Assembly (NCBI GenBank): GCA_963816535.1
Contig: CAWFKW010000008.1
Span: forward strand, 124,001 to 188,000
Source of the DNA: CAWFKW01 sp963816535
Lineage (GTDB): Bacteria > Bacteroidota > Ignavibacteria > Tepidaquicellales > OLB5
Length of the DNA: 64,000 bases
Reading direction: 5' to 3'
In this document: in pieces, positions 24,966 to 33,345 of the stretch
Layout of the letters: every line of letters begins with the position of its first letter
Position numbering within the stretch: position 1 is the first letter of the stretch
Program-made: the position numbers and the translations under genes
Notes under the pieces: generated by a model
Databases searched by the model: none
Seen by the model: only the letters and a program-made list of their open reading frames with translations
Told to the model about the DNA's origin: nothing

Positions 24966-27422
24966 ATGAAAACTTCTATGTTTAATTATATTCTGATTGT
25001 CATGTTATTATCTTCTGTTGCAGGCATTTCAGAGTCAAATTCGGATGCAGGTTATCCGTTCCCGCGGATTTTTCAGACCCGGATGATGCCAAATGACAAT
25101 TTTCTAATCGGCGCAATGCAGTCTTATTGGGACGTTTACCCGGTGAATCGCGGTAATTACGATTTAGCGGGACTGAATATCACACATGCTTATATTAATA
25201 CAGAATGGGATACTACCCTGCATAGGCATACTCCTATTTCCCCTATTACGGGCGAACATCTTTTTGATCCCGTGCCTGTGAGTACGATCAGAAGAGTGAT
25301 TGAGAGCATGCATACGCATAACCAAAGCAGGTTTTTCTGGCAGAGGCCAAAGATCGAATGGCTGGCTTTTGGCCAGAGCAGCGTCTATAAAGCTGTACAG
25401 ACAGATACTGATTATTGGTTTTATGCCTTCAATTCTACAACAGGGATCCCGGTAGCAGATTATGAGCGGAACGGCGGAGATTCTGTTCTGTATTGCGGAG
25501 AATCAGTCATAGGAAATGGAGCATGCTATGTGCTGAAAAATCTGAGGGCAAATACCGAACAATGCAATTCAGATTCTACAGCTTCAAACCAATGGGTGTC
25601 TGATGATGAGTGCACATGGTTTATAAAACCCCGTATCAGGATTGATCCGGCATTTGTAAATGACCCTGACAACTGGGATAAACTCGTTTGCAGGATTGAC
25701 ATAAGAGGTCAACAAAGCGAATTGATAAAAAGTATCGATATAAGAGCGCGGAATTTTAAGAAAGACGGAAGAACATCTTATGACGGTAATTATGTAGATG
25801 AATTTACTTTTAAAGACAAGTATGATATGTGGAACGATAGCTCGACAAACACCAGAAAAGGCGCTTTCGGGACAAATTGGGGTTTGAATGCCCGCGGGCT
25901 GGGAATAACAGATACCAATTACAACAAAACCGATATACAGGTTTACTGGTATGATAACTGCCAAATGTGGATAGATTATGTAAAAGTCGAAAATGACGTT
26001 GCAAACGATCTTCTAAGCGCCGATCCCGATAATTTTATGCATCGCACCTACGACAGGTGGATCGAAGATGAGGTTAATGCGGTAAAAGAGCCGCCGGCAG
26101 GCGCAAGCGAACCCGCAGTCTACAACTTTTACATAGAGCTTTTTGAGTTTAACAATATACCATGCATGGCCTACGTGAATCATAAAATAGATTCAATCTC
26201 AGGAGGTAAAATAGGCTTAATGGCAGACCAGTTGACGTTGTACGAAAATCACATGTCGTGGGCATCACGGGGCAATATTCTGACAGCGGGTAAACTCAAA
26301 AGAATGTTCTTTGATGTTACGGGCTTCCACCAGGTATTTCTTGGAGACCCTTATCCCATAACTGCTTCTCATCCAAATAATGGCTGTACGTTTCCATGTA
26401 AAGAAGTAAATAAACAATATAGCCTGATTCCAAACACATTGTTTAGGAAAACTGGAAATGACATCCTTGCTATAGATACAACTCCCTCTGTGTACGATAC
26501 GTGGCTGCAGGTCTTGTTGGATACAACATGCAATCTTTATGAAGGCGGCGGTTTCAGCGGCTGGCCCTATTGTCCACCGGAGAATTTGGGGGATTTCGGA
26601 TATTTAATGAAACACGGAAACGCAATATCAAAGACGGTTGATGTGCCTTTTATTGCAATGCTGCAAGCCCATCAATGGGTCAGCGAGGGAGAGATAGATA
26701 GAGAGCCAACTAATGAAGAACTTAGTCTGATGACTTATGAAGCTGTATCTTACGGCGCAAAAGGAATTATTTTCTGGCAATTTCCTTCGTTCCAAGATAA
26801 GGCTGCCCCTGATTGTTATTACTCATATGGTATTATTAACGAAAACGGAGCTTCTCCGAGAGACACAAATGTATATGGAGAGGCAAAATGGCATAATCTT
26901 ATAAAAATTATCAAAACTTTAAAGAAATGGGGGCCAACGTTGATGGCCTTTGATACTAGCGCTAATTCATATATTTACCGTTATGAAGCCGAGCGAAGGG
27001 CTTTGATTTCAAATTCTTATTTCTTAGATGTAATAACCTTCAAACCAGGCGATATTTACCCTCCCTGCATCCAATATCCTTTGCCCAAGGGACCTGAAGG
27101 AACGGCGCCTGAATGCAATGAACAAAGATATTTACAGGTTGCGACATTTCAGAAAAAAGAATCCGACGGCAGCCAGTATTTCATGATTTTGAATAAGCGC
27201 TGCTCTCCATACAGAGAAGGTTACGAAGATGGGGCAAGATACGTTAAAATGTCCATTAATTTTAAATCAGACAAATTCTCCCAATACAGAAAATGGAATG
27301 TAGTTGACCTTTTCAACGATTCCAAAGTTGCCACTTTTAATACAACCAAAGAACGATATCTAAATCTCGGTTGGTTTGATCCCGGGCAGGGCAAGCTTTA
27401 TAAAATTTGCCCTGCTGAATAG
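24966..27422 (+). CDS. secreted GH-like protein, intact third paralogue without sorting domain
   Basis: The longest uninterrupted copy of the family: 818 residues with a signal peptide (about 1-20). An opening IGAMQSYWDVYP...LAGLNITHAY resembles the first strand of a glycoside-hydrolase TIM barrel. An inserted beta-sandwich-like part (WFIKPRIRI ... DIQVYWYDNCQMWIDYVKVE) follows, then EFNNIPC, AHQWVSEGEIDREPTNEEL, YGAKGIIFWQFPSF and a closing beta domain ending PGQGKLYKI. There are many cysteines, typical of exported proteins. It lacks the beta-helix and T9SS domain of the minus-strand copy, so its export route or surface attachment differs. I cannot name a GH family or substrate. Confidence 0.75.
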   Translation: MKTSMFNYILIVMLLSSVAGISESNSDAGYPFPRIFQTRMMPNDNFLIGAMQSYWDVYPVNRGNYDLAGLNITHAYINTEWDTTLHRHTPISPITGEHLFDPVPVSTIRRVIESMHTHNQSRFFWQRPKIEWLAFGQSSVYKAVQTDTDYWFYAFNSTTGIPVADYERNGGDSVLYCGESVIGNGACYVLKNLRANTEQCNSDSTASNQWVSDDECTWFIKPRIRIDPAFVNDPDNWDKLVCRIDIRGQQSELIKSIDIRARNFKKDGRTSYDGNYVDEFTFKDKYDMWNDSSTNTRKGAFGTNWGLNARGLGITDTNYNKTDIQVYWYDNCQMWIDYVKVENDVANDLLSADPDNFMHRTYDRWIEDEVNAVKEPPAGASEPAVYNFYIELFEFNNIPCMAYVNHKIDSISGGKIGLMADQLTLYENHMSWASRGNILTAGKLKRMFFDVTGFHQVFLGDPYPITASHPNNGCTFPCKEVNKQYSLIPNTLFRKTGNDILAIDTTPSVYDTWLQVLLDTTCNLYEGGGFSGWPYCPPENLGDFGYLMKHGNAISKTVDVPFIAMLQAHQWVSEGEIDREPTNEELSLMTYEAVSYGAKGIIFWQFPSFQDKAAPDCYYSYGIINENGASPRDTNVYGEAKWHNLIKIIKTLKKWGPTLMAFDTSANSYIYRYEAERRALISNSYFLDVITFKPGDIYPPCIQYPLPKGPEGTAPECNEQRYLQVATFQKKESDGSQYFMILNKRCSPYREGYEDGARYVKMSINFKSDKFSQYRKWNVVDLFNDSKVATFNTTKERYLNLGWFDPGQGKLYKICPAE

Positions 27423-27487
27423 ACCCGGGAGTATTATTTACACACAACTCAGAGCCCCACTCCTCAGGCAGGCGGCACGACATGAAA

Positions 27488-29917
27488 TTATATATGCAGC
27501 GCTACTTTTAATACCACATTTCTTCTTTCGCCGTAAGCGGCGCCGCTGAAATACGCGCCTTTAAGAAGATAATCATTATCAAACAAGTTTGTCACATAAA
27601 TTGAGGGCTCAATCGTCGATGTCTTATACAATCGGAATGTGTACCCGGCTCCAATGTTAAAAATAATAGAAGGCGGAACATGAGCGTCAGAGTTAAAATC
27701 AAACAATCCTGTTTGGAACGAATCTCCGTTCGGATTTCCGTTTGTAAGCCCTGAACCGTAAATTGCAGTCATGTTAAAGAACCATTTCTTTGGCTGGTAA
27801 TTAAGCCCCGCCACTATAGAAAGCCTCTGGTCATGGTCAAGGTCGGTTGCCGGCCCATCGCTATCTATGTCAAGAAATCCACCGGTTATAGCTCCGGATC
27901 CATAAGCATGAATTATAGATGTATTTATATATCCTGAAATTGGAATTTTAGGATGCGTATAAGAAAAAGAAAGCTCCACACCGGTGGTCTTTACAACATC
28001 TATATTAACGGGCGTCTTAATAGCGCTTGAACCAACAGTCTGATCATCAACGCCCGGCGAAGCATACTTATAAAAGAAATCAAGTTTAGCGTTGAGTCCG
28101 AATTTGAAAGCTGTAATATAGGCAGCTTCATAAAAATTGTCGCGCTCAGCTAAAGTCGGCATACCGGAACTGCTTACGTTTGACGCGATGGTTCTTAAAC
28201 CTTCAATATTATTAGGCATGAAATGTTTACCGTAGTAAAGATATGCCGTATTGGATGGGTTCAGATAAAAATTCAGCTTAACTCTTGGGCTCCACATTTT
28301 TTCAAGTCCGGGCCCCGGAGATATGTGCTGGTCATATCTTACGCCAAGATCCAGTTTAAAATACTTAACAGGTTTCCATTCGCTCTGAGCGAAAGCCCCG
28401 AAATCGCTTCCCTTGTAATCCGTGTTTACTGTCGGTCCTACATTTCCGGCGCTGTCTCTTGAAGTAAAGAGTTCTGTACCGTTAGTTGCGCTGAAGTTAA
28501 ATCCAATATAAGCCATAAGAGGGGAAGTAATATGAAAATCATATTTTGTTCTCACTCCAATAGTAGAAAACTTCCTGTTCTCAGTCAAAGCATATAGTGT
28601 GCTGTCGCCGGCAAACTGGAATGTGGCAGGGCTGACGGAACTTGGCGTATACAACAGACTTCCCTGCCTTGCAAAAAAGCCGGCGAAAAAATTGCTGAAT
28701 TTATTCTTCTTGGTTGATATTGCATGATAGAACGACAAGTTCTCAAACGAATTTGTTGTTGTTTGGTTATCAGGAGCGTAACCCTGTTCATTAATATCAA
28801 AAGGAACCTGAGTCTCTGTTCTTCCGTAATTGAGGTTTGCGGTCAAATAATCATTTTTATTCAGAATCATATCAAATTTTCCATAACCAAAATAATCTGT
28901 TCCCCTGTCATTGAACAGCGTCGCTGTTGGCTGATCTATTCTGCGGTCAGTTTCCTGACGCGACCCCGATACAAAAAAAGCAAAGTTGTGATAATGATTG
29001 CTGAACGAAAGCGACTGTCCATTAGAATTGATACTTCTTAGCGGACCTACTCTCCCGCCAAGCGTATCGCCCGCTGCACTGCTTGATTGGCCTGTGGCAA
29101 CTTCATTTCCTGCAGAAAATGGCTTAGTGCCGTTGAAGACCAGGTAACTTCCAACATAGCTTGAGAAATCAAGGTGAAACCTTCCACTCGGCACCCTGTT
29201 ATGGATATCCATAATAGCTGACATTTGTCCTCCATATTCTGCAGGAAATCCGCCGGAGTAAAATATAATATTATCTATAACTTTCGGATCGACCACCTCA
29301 TTTAACCCACCAAAAACACCGAGTGGAACAGGCAAGCCATCAATATAATATGTAAATTCTGCGTGCTGACCTGCTATGTGAACTTCACCTGTAGGAGCCC
29401 TAACCGAGCCGGTTAAATTTTCCTGTATTATGTTTGTCATGCGTGATGTAGGAGCTCCGTGATAGCCCTCCGATTCAAATATCTGGTTACCCGTATAATT
29501 GTCAATTGTAGATGAGCTTAAGCTAGGGTTTGCTATAACGTCAATTTCTCCTGTGGTTAATTCGCTCAGTTTAACCTCAAAGTTTAAATGGGAGTCATCT
29601 ATTTTGACCGGTCCAAAAAAAGAATGGTATCCGCTTAGATAGACGCTGAGATAATAATCACCTTCAGAAACATCTTCAAAAACCGCTTTACCAATTGCGT
29701 TAGTGAATTTATTCTGAATTTGTTCTTTGTTCCTTATTATCGTTACTTTGACATTTTCAAGAGGGGTCTTCGTGGCGGAATCACTTACTATTACAGTAAA
29801 ATCAAGGTCCCTTCGACCTCCTGTTTCATTTTCCTGCGCATAAGCAACAGAGCCATAAATATGAATTCCTATGAATGTGGTGAAAATATATAATAATATT
29901 AACTGATATTTTTTCAT
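27488..29917 (-). CDS. TonB-dependent outer-membrane receptor with CarboxypepD_reg domain
   Basis: An outer-membrane active-transport receptor of about 809 residues. It has a signal peptide (about 1-28), a carboxypeptidase-regulatory-like beta domain (about 37-115, with DSATKTPLENVKVTI and GDYYLSVYLSGY), and a plug domain (about 145-230: EVHIAGQHAEFTYYIDGLPV, GGFPAEYGGQMSAIMDI). A long beta-barrel follows, ending in an aromatic-free VVLKVALHI. The frame can be extended three codons to a TTG, but the ATG at 29917 gives a clean signal peptide. A His/Cys-rich small protein is encoded upstream on the same strand, which hints at metal uptake (inference); the ligand cannot be read from sequence. 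Confidence 0.92.
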   Translation of the reverse strand: MKKYQLILLYIFTTFIGIHIYGSVAYAQENETGGRRDLDFTVIVSDSATKTPLENVKVTIIRNKEQIQNKFTNAIGKAVFEDVSEGDYYLSVYLSGYHSFFGPVKIDDSHLNFEVKLSELTTGEIDVIANPSLSSSTIDNYTGNQIFESEGYHGAPTSRMTNIIQENLTGSVRAPTGEVHIAGQHAEFTYYIDGLPVPLGVFGGLNEVVDPKVIDNIIFYSGGFPAEYGGQMSAIMDIHNRVPSGRFHLDFSSYVGSYLVFNGTKPFSAGNEVATGQSSSAAGDTLGGRVGPLRSINSNGQSLSFSNHYHNFAFFVSGSRQETDRRIDQPTATLFNDRGTDYFGYGKFDMILNKNDYLTANLNYGRTETQVPFDINEQGYAPDNQTTTNSFENLSFYHAISTKKNKFSNFFAGFFARQGSLLYTPSSVSPATFQFAGDSTLYALTENRKFSTIGVRTKYDFHITSPLMAYIGFNFSATNGTELFTSRDSAGNVGPTVNTDYKGSDFGAFAQSEWKPVKYFKLDLGVRYDQHISPGPGLEKMWSPRVKLNFYLNPSNTAYLYYGKHFMPNNIEGLRTIASNVSSSGMPTLAERDNFYEAAYITAFKFGLNAKLDFFYKYASPGVDDQTVGSSAIKTPVNIDVVKTTGVELSFSYTHPKIPISGYINTSIIHAYGSGAITGGFLDIDSDGPATDLDHDQRLSIVAGLNYQPKKWFFNMTAIYGSGLTNGNPNGDSFQTGLFDFNSDAHVPPSIIFNIGAGYTFRLYKTSTIEPSIYVTNLFDNDYLLKGAYFSGAAYGERRNVVLKVALHI

Positions 29918-30049
29918 TTTACACAATTTTAATTTATTATTAAGACAAATAAGCTAAACGAATGCAATGCACGTTTATAATATTTAATCACATACAGCTT
30001 TACAAAAATTAAAGCTGGAGCAATTTCTTAATTTACCGGAATGTTTATC

Positions 30050-30361
30050 TTATAAAATTGTGTTTGAAGGGGGCGCTCTGCCCTGGGAAGTGGAATGTGA
30101 TTCTGAAAACGGAATAGTATACTCGCTTAGGGTGAAAACCTGGTATTCTGTAGGAGTAATTATGGCAATAGTTGCATCGCCAATATCAATTGTGCCAAGT
30201 ATGCTTGTAAGCAAACAAGCCTGGCAATTCGCATCGTCTTTTAAAGAGTCATTTTCGTGGTGATGGAAAAACTCTACGCTGTTTAACGAAAAAACAGTGA
30301 AAACCAGTACGAAAAATGCAATATTTTTGCTGACTTTTAACAAACTGAACAAATTTAACAA
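30050..30361 (-). CDS. small His/Cys-rich exported protein, DUF2946-like
   Basis: A 103-residue protein with one N-terminal hydrophobic segment (about 12-28), then FFHHHENDS, a CQAC pair, and an end QGRAPPSNTI. The combination of a leader, a His cluster, a CxxC and a terminal R-A/G-P-P motif is typical of DUF2946-type small proteins, often found beside metal-related TonB receptors. It sits 132 bases upstream of the TonB receptor on the same strand. A role in metal handling is inference from the ligands and the neighbour; I assign the family with moderate confidence only. Confidence 0.6.
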   Translation of the reverse strand: MLNLFSLLKVSKNIAFFVLVFTVFSLNSVEFFHHHENDSLKDDANCQACLLTSILGTIDIGDATIAIITPTEYQVFTLSEYTIPFSESHSTSQGRAPPSNTIL

Positions 30362-30424
30362 TTTACCGCTTAGATAGCAAGTTTCAAAATTTACGAGCTG
30401 TCATGGCAGATCCTTTGAACAGAA

Positions 30425-30961
30425 TTAATGCACGATTGCCAGAACAAGCAAGACAATCACCAAAACAAGAATAATGGTAATTAATGTTCCGGTATCAAGA
30501 CCCATTGCATTTTCTGAATAAAGGACTTTGTATTCGTACTGATTTAGAGCGGGGTCGTAAACTTTGTCTGTCACCGCGAACAGGTCAAGTTTCCCGTCGC
30601 CGTTCTTATCAGCAAAAAAAACCGGGTATGGGATTGTAGTTTTCAAAAAAAATGCCGAACTATACTTATCATAATGCATGTTTTCGGGCACAAAAAACGG
30701 ATCGTCCGAAGTCCCCGTATTTCTGTAATATGCCACGTTGCCATCTTCAAAAATTAATATGTCAAACGCGCCATCGCCGTCAACGTCAACAATGGCAGGA
30801 TTTTTCAGATTAAGGTTATTATTAATGTATTTATCCGCAATCTTCTGAATATCCTCAACCGAGAAAACCTTCTTTACCGGAGCAGGATTGCCTGAATTTG
30901 CATAAGAAAAAGCTGTGAAAACAATGAAAAATAAAACTTTCGCCAAAATGATATTCTTCAT
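30425..30961 (-). CDS. exported FG-GAP/VCBS-repeat protein with C-terminal anchor
   Basis: A 178-residue protein with a signal peptide (about 1-20). Two calcium-binding-type loops follow, DVDGDGAFDIL and DKNGDGKLDLF, as in FG-GAP/VCBS repeats of integrin-like propellers. A C-terminal membrane segment (about 156-178, LITIILVLVIVLLVLAIV) ends the protein with almost no cytoplasmic tail. Two repeats are too few for a full propeller, so it may be a reduced member or pair with another protein. It lies upstream of, and co-oriented with, the His/Cys-rich protein and the TonB receptor. Function unknown. Confidence 0.7.
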   Translation of the reverse strand: MKNIILAKVLFFIVFTAFSYANSGNPAPVKKVFSVEDIQKIADKYINNNLNLKNPAIVDVDGDGAFDILIFEDGNVAYYRNTGTSDDPFFVPENMHYDKYSSAFFLKTTIPYPVFFADKNGDGKLDLFAVTDKVYDPALNQYEYKVLYSENAMGLDTGTLITIILVLVIVLLVLAIVH

Positions 30962-31114
30962 AATTCCTTTTATTTAGTTAACATAAATATATTACCCATT
31001 TTATAAATAAACAATGGTTAACACCCAAAGGTTTTGCAATTGGCAACAATCTTTCAAACTTCGGCAGAGCGGGCAGTTCAAACCAATTTGTGTTGTTAAT
31101 ACCATGCATGTTCG

Positions 31115-31122
31115 CTAATTTT
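31115..31122 (+). promoter_or_regulatory. possible Bacteroidota-type -7 element (TAATTTTG)
   Basis: TAATTTTG matches the TAnnTTTG consensus and ends 5 bases before the GTG of the next gene. If used, the transcript would start at or next to the start codon. No clear -33 TTG is seen at the usual distance, so this is weak. Confidence 0.3.
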
Positions 31123-31127
31123 GTATC

Positions 31128-32111
31128 GTGGATAATTGCGGAAATAGAACGGTCGTTATTCTTGTTCTGGCTATGCTGACGATGAGTCTTATTTCCATGA
31201 ATTGCAGCAGCGACAGTCCGACAACTACGACTACTCCCCCCGCTTCTGTTTGGAAATTACAAAACAGCGGCGTAACAGAAAACCTGAAATCGGTAACATT
31301 TACATCTCTAACCACAGGCTTTGCCGTCGGAAACTCGGGCACAATTTTGAAAACTACTAATTCAGGTTCCAGCTGGAATAAGATCCAGATTTCCCGCACA
31401 GAGTGCCTTTATGATATTTGTTTCACATCTGCAACTACGGGTTATGTCTGCGGCTATAACGGACTGATCCTTAAGACAACAAATTCCGGGACCAACTGGA
31501 ATGTGATGTTTGATTCTTCTTATATCTACCTCTATTCAATTTCATTTCTCAACGACTCGCTGGGATGCTGCGCCGGCTCAGACGGAACGATCATGAAAAC
31601 GTCTAACGGCGGGCCAAGCTGGACATGGGTGTCAGGTATAACGATTTATTGCCTGTACTCCGTATCATATTTCAGTAATACGCGGATCTTAATTGTAGGC
31701 GACCTTGGGGTTATTGTAAGGTCATCTGATAATGGCTCAACATGGACAAGGCCAATCAGCCCGAATATGAAGAACCTGAATTGCGTGAGATTCGCTAATA
31801 ACGATACAGCGGTTTGCGCCGGAGAACACGCGAATATACTTAAATCGACAAATGGCGGCTTGAACTGGTCGGTATTAACCGTGAACAACACAAATTGGTT
31901 AGACGGACTGGCAATAATTGATAACAATTCTTACCGTGCGGTTGGATTTGACGGAACTGTTCTTATAAGCGATAACGGCGGAGCTGCCTGGACAGTGCAA
32001 AGCGCGCCAACGGCAAATTATTTAAGAAGCGTATTTTTCTTTGACGGTTCCAACGGGTGGTCGGTTGGAGAGAGCGGCACAATCATAACAACTTTCAGCG
32101 GCTCAAAGTAA
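31128..32111 (+). CDS. Ycf48-like beta-propeller protein, possible lipoprotein
   Basis: A 327-residue exported protein with six KTTNSG/KSTNGG-type propeller repeats of the Ycf48/HCF136 class, without a T9SS domain. The N-terminus (GTG start) has a hydrophobic segment followed by SLISMNCSSDSP and a Thr/Pro-rich linker, which looks like a lipoprotein leader. The residues before the Cys are not a canonical lipobox, so lipidation is uncertain. It differs from the two larger Ycf48-like proteins in lacking the WYQQFLPN opening and the sorting domain, so it is a distant relative and not part of the inverted duplication. It converges with a response regulator gene. Confidence 0.8.
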   Translation: MDNCGNRTVVILVLAMLTMSLISMNCSSDSPTTTTTPPASVWKLQNSGVTENLKSVTFTSLTTGFAVGNSGTILKTTNSGSSWNKIQISRTECLYDICFTSATTGYVCGYNGLILKTTNSGTNWNVMFDSSYIYLYSISFLNDSLGCCAGSDGTIMKTSNGGPSWTWVSGITIYCLYSVSYFSNTRILIVGDLGVIVRSSDNGSTWTRPISPNMKNLNCVRFANNDTAVCAGEHANILKSTNGGLNWSVLTVNNTNWLDGLAIIDNNSYRAVGFDGTVLISDNGGAAWTVQSAPTANYLRSVFFFDGSNGWSVGESGTIITTFSGSK

Positions 32112-32117
32112 TACTTT

Positions 32118-32495
32118 CTATTTCCTGCCTGTCTTTTCAAATACAGAATCTATGACCTCCTTAAGCTTTATATCTTCAAAAGGCTTTATAAGGAAGCCGT
32201 CTGCGTTAGCCCTGGTAATTCTTTCAATAGTCGCGCCGTCTTCAAAAGCGGTCAAAAAAATGATTGGGAAACTATATTTTTCCCGGACTGCTTTGGAAGT
32301 TGTTATCCCGTCCATATTACCTTTGATGATAATATCCATAAGAAGCATATCAATTTCTACTTCCCCAAGTTTTTGGAGAGCTTTCTCGCCGGAATCCACT
32401 GTGAAGGGTACTTCGTAGCCGAGGGAAATTAAACTGTTCTTAATATCCATTGCCACAATGCCTTCGTCTTCTACAATTCCTATTCTCTTAACCAT
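32118..32495 (-). CDS. single-domain response regulator (CheY-like receiver)
   Basis: A 125-residue receiver domain with no output domain. The acidic pocket is E9/D10, the phosphoacceptor is D54 (LLMDI), the switch threonine is T82 (FLTAF) and the conserved lysine is K104 (KPF). All are intact. No kinase is adjacent; the giant sensor kinase at 13042-17193 is the only one in the window and is 15 kb away, so pairing is open. The sequence style (KPFEDIKLKEVIDSV) resembles receivers that work with PAS-type hybrid kinases. Confidence 0.92.
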   Translation of the reverse strand: MVKRIGIVEDEGIVAMDIKNSLISLGYEVPFTVDSGEKALQKLGEVEIDMLLMDIIIKGNMDGITTSKAVREKYSFPIIFLTAFEDGATIERITRANADGFLIKPFEDIKLKEVIDSVFEKTGRK

Positions 32496-32629
32496 ATTTA
32501 ATAAGGTTTATTTGCATAATTTAACTCTAATATAAATGAAATAAAATGAATTCTTTAAGCAAAGAAATTCATTTATATATCAATTGAATTGCTCATGATA
32601 ATTGTTTATTTTTGAACTGTTTTTAAATT

Positions 32630-32695
32630 GCGGGAGTAATTCAGTTCCCGCTTTGAGCGGGATAGAGTCCGAATGTCTGATTTCCCGGCTGAAAG
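32630..32695 (+). repeat. tRNA-Gly-like fragment interrupted by a hairpin (copy A)
   Basis: GCGGGAGTAATTCAGTT matches the 5' part of the tRNA-Gly 85 bases downstream (GCGGCGGTAATTCAGTT). Where that tRNA continues GGTAGAATG, a small hairpin (CCCGC...GCGGG) intervenes before GATAGAGTCCGAATG, and the anticodon side is degenerate. The 20-mer ending GAGTCCGAATGT (32657-32676) is identical in copy B. Confidence 0.6.
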
Positions 32696-32714
32696 AAAAT
32701 ATAAGTAATTAATT

Positions 32715-32787
32715 GCGGCGGTAATTCAGTTGGTAGAATGACGGCTTCCCAAGCCGTATGTCGCGGGTTCGAACCCCGTCCGCCGCT
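32715..32787 (+). tRNA. tRNA-Gly (anticodon CCC)
   Basis: The acceptor GCGGCGG pairs with CCGCCGC. The D-arm is TAATTCAGTTGGTAGAATG and the anticodon stem ACGGC/GCCGT closes the loop TTCCCAA. The T-arm is GCGGG TTCGAAC CCCGT. CCA is not encoded. Reads as a complete 73-base tRNA with T as discriminator base. Confidence 0.95.
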
Positions 32788-32822
32788 CTTGAATTGAGCG
32801 CTTTTTTTTATTTGGCGTCAAT

Positions 32823-32913
32823 GGGGAGTAATTCCGTTCCAGCTTCCGGCGGGATAGAGTCCGAATGTAAACTTCCCAAGCTGGACGTCGTCCCGCTTTG
32901 CGGGATCTCCTGC
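32823..32913 (+). repeat. tRNA-Gly-like fragment interrupted by a hairpin (copy B)
   Basis: GGGGAGTAATTCCGTT, then an insertion, the shared 20-mer at 32849-32868, an anticodon-arm-like ACTTCCCAAGCTGG, and a T-arm position occupied by the palindrome TCCCGCTTTGCGGGA (32891-32905). It ends CTCC, which can pair with the 5' GGAG. It ends 15 bases before the RapZ-like start codon. Confidence 0.55.
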
Positions 32914-32928
32914 AATATATATGCAAAC

Positions 32929-33336
32929 ATGTTAAAGATCAGGATTTATTCTTTCGGCTACAAAAAATCAGGCATTCCTAAAGACGAAACATCTAACGGC
33001 GGAGGGTTTGTATTCGACTGCCGTTTTATATACAATCCAGGCAGAATTCAGGAATTCGCCAACCTCACAGGAAAAGATAAAGAAGTAGTCGATTTTCTTG
33101 ATAACCATTCTGATATGCAGGAATTTCTCCGCCGTTCAAGCGTTATTGTAAAAACGGCGGCTGAGAATTTTCAGTCGAGAAATTTCAGCGACCTGATGGT
33201 TTGTTACGGGTGCACAGGCGGCCAGCACCGCTCGATCTATGCCGCGCAAAAACTAAAAGAATTCCTTGTAAAAACTTTTGACGGAAATTTATCTATTGAA
33301 GTTCATCACACCGAATTTCCTCAATTATCATCGTAA
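32929..33336 (+). CDS. stand-alone RapZ C-terminal-domain protein
   Basis: A 135-residue protein corresponding only to the C-terminal half of RapZ: IYSFGYKKSGIP, GGGFVFDCRFIYNPGR, a segment like LTGKDKEVVDFLDN, and CYGCTGGQHRSIYAAQKL. In E. coli this half binds the GlmZ/GlmY small RNAs and guides RNase E. The N-terminal P-loop half is absent. The open frame runs back through the tRNA to 32758, but the ATG at 32929 directly precedes the domain and is the sensible start. Stand-alone versions exist in other phyla and their role is unknown. It precedes the MFS-like gene by 9 bases. Confidence 0.85.
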   Translation: MLKIRIYSFGYKKSGIPKDETSNGGGFVFDCRFIYNPGRIQEFANLTGKDKEVVDFLDNHSDMQEFLRRSSVIVKTAAENFQSRNFSDLMVCYGCTGGQHRSIYAAQKLKEFLVKTFDGNLSIEVHHTEFPQLSS

Positions 33337-33345
33337 ATAATATTC

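Noticed and set aside
6687..32111. An integrated mobile element or defence island
   Set aside because: No integrase, transposase, phage or restriction genes were seen, and the region contains ordinary metabolic genes (ilvE, RlpA-like).
32726..32926. A 66-codon minus-strand frame ending in a GFEPATYGLGSRHSTN-like peptide
   Set aside because: This peptide is the well-known spurious translation of the antisense strand of a tRNA-Gly gene; the real feature is the tRNA.
32758..32928. N-terminal extension of the RapZ-like frame through the tRNA
   Set aside because: The extension overlaps the tRNA and copy B of the tRNA-like repeat and has no domain match; the ATG at 32929 begins the domain.
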